Shown: positions 58,401-64,000 of the stretch, piece after piece | Numbering within the stretch: the first letter of the stretch is position 1 | Layout: each line of letters opens with the position of its first letter | Source of the DNA: Chrysomallon squamiferum | Lineage: Eukaryota; Mollusca; Gastropoda; Neomphalida; Peltospiridae | DNA: 64,000 nt | Direction of reading: 5' to 3' | Assembly (NCBI GenBank): GCA_012295275.1 | Contig: CM022671.1 | Location: forward strand, 27,183,822-27,247,821 | Translations under genes and position numbers: made by a program | Notes under the pieces: generated by a model | Database searches by the model: none | Seen by the model: only the letters and a program-made list of their open reading frames with translations | What the model was told of the DNA's origin: nothing

Positions 58401-59764
58401 AAATGGATAGATTTTATGAATAAAGTGTTTAGCCATTATTTTTATTATTTATTATTATTATTATTTTTTTTTTTTCAAAAGAATTTTAGGGTTGGTGTTT
58501 GTTAATTTGTCAGAATATATTTGTGTATTATGTATGATGCTTAATAAAAAGATAATTCCCATAGTTTTGTCCTAGTCTGTGGAATTAGTAAGTTCTTTCA
58601 CTTATTTTCTAAATGCAGTAAATAGTCTGGTTCTCAAAAACACATACTGAGATTTCTTCTCTTTTTTCAAAAATACATAAACAGTAATTTAGTAAACTAT
58701 TACAAAACCAGACTTGACTTCACTATTCCTTTAAGTTTCTCTCATTGTAAGTCTTCAATCAGCTGATACATACAGAAAGTCTGTGTGTGTAAAATCATTT
58801 TTCCTTTTGTATTAAACTCTTTGTTACTGACATGGTCAGTGTTTGAGCAAAAAAAACAGAAAAACAAAATTGGTATTTTTGTTATCACAACACCAGGGGA
58901 TGAAAAAACAAATGTTTTTAAAAAGCTTTTTGTTTTCTCTTTCTATTAACTGTCTGCCAGTGTTTTGACAAACCCATTGGTAATTTTGTATTTCACTTTA
59001 TCAGAAAATAACAAAGACATGGAATCACTAAAAAGTAAACTCCAGATTTGTAGTAATGATTTTTTTATTTGTATTTAATTATAAATAAGTGAATTTTTTT
59101 AAAAAGTCTTTGGCTGTTAATTGACTTGTTTATTTATAAAACCAGATGTTTTACGATGGCAAAAAACACAAAAAACAACACCTTAGACAGTTAGTTGAAT
59201 GAGTGATGGATTTTTGAAGTGAAGTTTAAAGTGAATAAAATGGCTGGATTGATGTCACAAAAGACTGGATTGTAGGATAATGCTATGAATAAACATAAAG
59301 AATTAGCTGTTGAATGTAACAAAATATAAAACATTAAATTCTTCAAAGAGTATTTTTTGTTTATAATTTTTTTTATAATTAACCTAATCCTTTTAATTTG
59401 TGAAACAGAATTAAGACAAACAAACAAGCAGTTCTTTATATCTTAATTAACTTAGTAATCTAATGTTAATCCTCTTAATGATATAACACATGCTAACAGA
59501 CTGAGACTGAGACAGAGTCAGAAAGACAGAAACACGCACACACACACACAAAGAGACTGACAGACCAGTATGCAGAATGCTTGAACACAAAACCCCATTC
59601 TTTCTCAACATGCAGAAACTTTCACATGAACAAATTTATCAGTCAACATTTTTAAAATATGCTTTTATATCCACTGTTTGAACTGAAACACAGCTGTCCT
59701 GGGATACAATCAAGGCTGCTAGAAAGATTGTCTGTGATTGGTTTTATCTTAGAGAGAAGACAAA

Positions 59765-60083
59765 TATAAATAGTCTTACACCTCTCTGTCTAGTTCTAAC
59801 TAGTTGCTCTTTCCAAGATACGATCCCAGTACCTATTACACGTTAGGTCAGCTGCTTAACCACAACAACACAGATCTTTTTGTTTTGATGAGAAAAACAT
59901 TGCTTAATATGACATAATACAGACATATGAATAATCAATTTTATTTACGAAAAAAACGTTAAAAGAAAAACAGCTAAAATGGCTAAAACTGGACTGAAGA
60001 ACGATGTTTTCATTAATGAAAAAAAACACACAAATTACTACAAGTTGTAGCGCGGAGCTGAGGGGGCCCACCCAGGGAGACAG
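59765..60083 (+). promoter_or_regulatory. Possible TATA promoter and first exon of an unknown + strand transcript
   Basis: TATAAATAG at 59765-59773, a pyrimidine-rich start region around 59795, and a GC-rich end (gcgcggagctgagggggccc) running into a strong donor cag|gtaagt at 60083/60084. One short frame (MAKTGLKNDV.., 23 residues) begins with a good context. No downstream exon was identified. Confidence 0.25.
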
Positions 60084-60929
60084 GTAAGTCGTGCTTTAAG
60101 CCTCTTTCCCTGTCTCATCCCACTGAAAACACGGATTGTGACAGTGTTGATGATAAATCGGGTGACAAATGGCTGCGGAATCTCCTCTGATTAATAATCA
60201 ACACATTTCTGTCTTTTCTAGTCAATGACCCAACAATGAAATTCCTCAATGGATCAAAAGAAAAGAGAAAAAGAAAAAAGAATAAAAAATAAGAAATCTC
60301 ATAAAAAAATTGTGACATAAAAATAGTCACTGTTCTGTCATTTATATCGTGCTTGAAGACATTGTGTGGAAAGTTTGTGTTTTGTTTGGCTAGCTAATGT
60401 AATCTCTTTGATAAAGAATGGATTTGTATGAATAGTGTGAGATGTTTTTCTTTATTAATAAATATTACTGTCGGATTGGAGAAATGTTAATTTGTTCATT
60501 GATGAATGTGTTTATTGATTTGTGACTAATTTTAATGAACTTACCAATCATTGTGTTTCTGTGTGTTGAGTGTTTTTGTGTTTCATATGTGCATCTATAT
60601 GCATGAATGTATTTGTGTGTATTTTACATGTGTTAGTGTGATAGAAAAGAGCATTTTTTTTCTTGTTTAATATATATATATATATATATGTAAAAATATA
60701 TCAAAACATTAGTTTCAACACATGTAACATGTACCATCTGCATTCAAAAGTAATTTTATTAAATTAACCTTTTACTCAGAAAAATCACACTCATTGTCAA
60801 TAATTAATCAAACATGAATCTCCATTAATTATGATGAACTGGTGAAAAAGTCAAATTTCATTTTTAAACTTTAAACTTTAAATGACTCTTTTTTTTTTTT
60901 TTTAAAAACAAAACCAAAAAAGGGAATGG

Positions 60930-61170
60930 TTCGTTCGTGACGATTAGCGGAAAGTTTAGTTCGGCAGGTTTTCTAATCCATCAGAGGGTGAAAACCGTGT
61001 ACACATTACACAGCCCCCAGGCTCTTGTGTCACTCCAAGTGTGCAACTTCCCACCATCCCGACAAAACGAATTCCTCTTAATTGATCAATTTATCAAGAG
61101 TTGTAAAACTCTGCAGGATCAGCTTGGAGGGAGGAGCATCAATCAAGCTGGGGGTATGATATACCTGTAG
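60930..61170. promoter_or_regulatory. GC-richer island, possible regulatory element
   Basis: A 240-bp stretch clearly less AT-rich than its flanks, with mixed homeodomain-like sites (ctaatcca near 60973, cttaattgatcaatttatc). The 77-residue frame through it has no recognisable features. Confidence 0.25.
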
Positions 61171-61189
61171 GTAATCATGACAAACAATA

Positions 61190-61750
61190 GAAAATCAGTT
61201 ATATCTTCGTGTCTCTGGCACTGATGAATGAAAAAGGCTGATGTTACAAAACATCAAAGGGGAGTGTTGTAGTGGAAGGTTGAAATATTTTATTAAATCT
61301 GTGGATTATACAACATGATAATTTTTTATCAAGGAATAGGTAGATAATTACTTTTATCACTTGACAGGTTGTTCTTTTATTACTTATTGCATTTAGCAGA
61401 AAGTTTTGTTTAATATGTACCTTCCCATAGACAGGGGGCACAAAAACCACACATTTTGTAATAAACCATATATTAAGGTGGCTGGTTGGAATGGGAGATA
61501 GCCCAATGGGAGCAGCAAGAAGGAATATCATGTGATACATCGTACCTCAGGCCAAAATATTCTCCTGTTGAGCTATAACCTATCCCTTTGGTTGCAGTGA
61601 AGTGCATCAACAGTTGTGTGTGTGTGTACAGGTAACCATCGGGAACAAGCGACTGGGAGAAACAATTACATCACACCATCTGTGGCAGTGATAAGTGAAA
61701 AAGGTCACCACTGCAGAACATCAAAGGGAGTGGAAAGGTTTCATGTATGT
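61190..61750 (-). mobile_element. tRNA-like SINE element flanked by diverged direct repeats
   Basis: On the - strand TAGCTCAACAGG (61575-61564) fits the A-box consensus exactly. The downstream TCTCCCATTCCAAC (about 61497-61484) resembles the TTTCCCATTCTAAC body of the 26-kb element; a B-box is not clear. Outside lie two related blocks in direct orientation, about 61165-61275 and 61630-61745, sharing ggtaaycat, gaaaaaggt/c and acatcaaagg. Confidence 0.5.
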
Positions 61751-62019
61751 ACAACATTTAATTGAATATTCCAGCAGAGGAGAAAAACATGCATAATTTA
61801 TAAAATCTGAACAATAAATGTTAATTGACTGTTACTTACTAAACAAACAAATAAATCTGCTTTTCATCAGTTCAACTAAGACTTTTATGTTATTGGTTAT
61901 ATGCGGTTTTTAAACAATAATGGAATTTACAAAGACAGTTTTGATTTTAAATAGATAATTATATTATCAGTGGTGATATAAAGGCATGTTATATCTACAT
62001 TTTACAAATTTGGTGAATT

Positions 62020-62020
<1 letters not shown>

Positions 62021-62054
<34 letters not shown>
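62021..62054. repeat. (CAT)n microsatellite
   Basis: About 11 CAT units. Similar shorter tracts occur at about 53494-53519 and 55903-55920. Confidence 0.95.
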
Positions 62055-62639
62055 GATTATTATTATTATTGCAGCCATCATTGAGAACTATGTTTATTGA
62101 TTAACAACAAATTATTTGTATGTATACTTTCAACTTATAAACATACCTAGAATCTGAAAGAATATGAATAAATTTGAAAAAAGTACTGATAAATAAATAA
62201 TGCCTTAATATGTCATAAATCATGGTTTTATTTTTAAAAGTGTAAGTAAAACCTGTTTTTAACAACACAAATTTGTCAAAACAAGCAATGAGACATTAGG
62301 GTATTTGAAGAAGATAAAGAAAAACCCACACCATGCTAATTATTACCATTTATAGATCTACATGTATATATTTACATCTCTTTAAGTTACAGATTCAAAA
62401 CAAACATATTCACAAATTATATTTTCAAAAGTATCTTTAATAATTGATTATTTTTTTTAAAATACAAATAAAACATTTAACAAAAATATATTTTTTTTTT
62501 TACACTTAAATTTATCTCCAATTAATATTATTAATATTACTACTACTACTACTGATGCCACTATTACTATTGTTATTATTATCATCATTTCATCATCATT
62601 TTAACTATTAAACAATATATACATTATATAGTAATTTTT

Positions 62640-62960
62640 TTATCTTCTTTGCCTGGGTAAACTTGGACAATACTAAACGGTTCTCGAAACACTTAATAAG
62701 ATCTCACCCATTAATGAACGTGGACCAGTGCAGCATTAAAATGACTGCGACTGATTAAGTGATTTACTCTCGTCTTTGTAAGTGGGATTAATGCCAGCGA
62801 TCAAAGGATTTTTCTCACGTTCAAGGTGTTTATATTTACTGCATGAATAACAAGTAACCATTGGCCAGGTGGGGATGAAGAAAACGAGCGTGCAGGTTTT
62901 AGTCACCTTTTCACCAGGTGAAAACAATGACCATCACGAAGTGATACAACTCACAAAACT
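62640..62960. promoter_or_regulatory. Candidate enhancer island
   Basis: About 320 bp of balanced composition in very AT-rich DNA. Motifs read directly: GGATTA 62785-62790, ATCAAAGG (TCF/LEF-like) 62800-62807, TCAAGGTG near 62821 (orphan nuclear-receptor-like), and E-box CAGGTG at 62866-62871 and 62915-62920. There are also tgattaagtgatttact and forkhead-like tgtttatatttac. No coding frame. Function is inferred. Confidence 0.35.
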
Positions 62961-63355
62961 GAATTTGCATTAAGACTGTACGAGTCTTAACACTGAAAGG
63001 TTACTGAAAACTGAGATAATGATGCATTTGTATTCATAGTGTACAAGAATTTATATATATTGATATTGAAAGAGTAATAATAAGGATGTTTGTTAGAGAT
63101 ATACTTGTGTGTTGATTGATTATCTGTATTGATAGCGCAAAAGACTTATTGATATTTTTGTTGATAGTCTAAGAGATATTGGTGTTTGTTTTGATAATGC
63201 AAAATAATATTGGTATTTGTATTGATAATGTATGAGATATTGATGTGTGTGAAAATTTTATTCTAATTAAAATTAATATTTAAAAAATAACCTTTCAAGT
63301 AGACATTCTTAATAGCTAAAGTAAAAATAAAAATTGTTTATTTTAGAACTCAGAA

Positions 63356-63500
63356 TAAAAAAATAAATAAAAAAATAAATAAAATAATAACTAAATAAAA
63401 AAAAAAAAAAATAAAATAAAATAAAATAAAATAAAATAATAATAATAATAATAAATAATAATAATAATAATAATAATTAAATTATAAATAAATAAATATT
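63356..63500. repeat. AAAT/AAT-rich region
   Basis: Long run of aaataaaat and aataat units. Confidence 0.9.
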
Positions 63501-63904
63501 GTTATTCTTTGTACCAAATATATGATTTCAAATTTTCTTTCATTAATTGTAATTAATTTCACACACTCTAACAATGTTACACACATATATGTGACATACA
63601 GACATATATAACATGGGCTGATATCAATGCAGGACTGTGACATACATGAGAACAATGCTGATTGTGTTGCAGTAATGGGACGAAATGACAAAATGACACA
63701 ACAGTGACATAACATTGACAGTGACAACAGCTGCCATTTCTCATACAGAATGTGTGAATGTGAGAAAAGTGGAATTTAATTAATTTTCTTTTCTGAATTT
63801 ATTATGGACTTATTAAACAAAGAAAGAAAGAAAGAAAAGTTTGTGTGTTTGATGTAGTTTGTTTCAGAATGGATGAAACAGTCACTGTTATTTGATTAGA
63901 CTCT

Positions 63905-63926
63905 TACACACACACACACACACACA
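63905..63926. repeat. (CA)n microsatellite
   Basis: About 11 CA units near the window end. Confidence 0.9.
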
Positions 63927-64000
63927 TAGCTATAGGCATGCTTGTTTCAACACATATACACACAAGCATATGTATACCTTTATATATCAAGTACACACAC

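Larger units (their letters stand above)
27267..64000 (-). other. TTC28: Probable TTC28 upstream intron, more than 36 kb
   Basis: No TPR-coding exon or other convincing coding exon was found on either strand. Because the exon at 27119-27266 begins mid-TPR in phase 0 with a good acceptor, at least one coding exon must lie beyond 64000, or be too short or diverged for me to see. The region is AT-rich, packed with microsatellites and short tandem duplications, and dotted with GC-richer islands listed below. A small nested gene cannot be excluded. Confidence 0.6.

Overview
The window is animal nuclear DNA: spliced genes with GT-AG introns, very AT-rich non-coding sequence full of microsatellites and minisatellites, and two genes of animal type. 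The protein sequences look invertebrate, and a spiralian, probably a mollusc, is my best guess. I cannot name a species. All family identifications come from recognising the translated exons. No database search was run.

Layout. (1) 98-3933, + strand: the last six coding exons of an ataxin-2 (ATXN2) orthologue, encoding the Pro/Gln/His-rich C-terminal tail, probably followed by a 3'UTR intron and a 3'UTR ending near 5.1 kb. (2) About 5.2-10.3 kb: AT-rich intergenic DNA with homopolymer runs and a possible hAT-like terminal repeat. (3) 11046-27266, - strand: fourteen coding exons of a TTC28 orthologue. In transcript order they carry at least 25 tetratricopeptide repeats (19 of them in one 2307-nt exon), a CHAT domain with its conserved downstream region, and a long disordered tail ending in SSKC. 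All exon phases join into one open frame of 2680 residues, and only the 5' end is missing. The two genes converge tail to tail. (4) 27267-64000: no further coding exon recognised. This is most likely one upstream TTC28 intron of more than 36 kb. It holds tRNA-derived SINE-like elements, several local duplications and minisatellites, long microsatellites, and a few GC-richer islands with transcription-factor-site clusters that look like regulatory elements.

Known roles. Ataxin-2 is a cytoplasmic RNA-binding regulator of translation and stress granules. TTC28 is a TPR scaffold linked in vertebrates to Aurora B, the spindle midzone and cytokinesis. The sequence gives no evidence of a joint pathway.

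The most unusual feature is a 56-bp minisatellite of 20 unit starts in a TTC28 intron. Its unit spans the intron-exon boundary, so nearly every copy carries a 3' splice site identical or almost identical to the real one, and any upstream copy would lead to a stop codon. Next come a cluster of K50-homeodomain (Otx/Pitx/bicoid-type) sites near 42.7-42.9 kb, a CHAT domain lacking the catalytic cysteine, a PP1-docking-like motif in the TTC28 tail, and a possible composite terminal exon of ATXN2.
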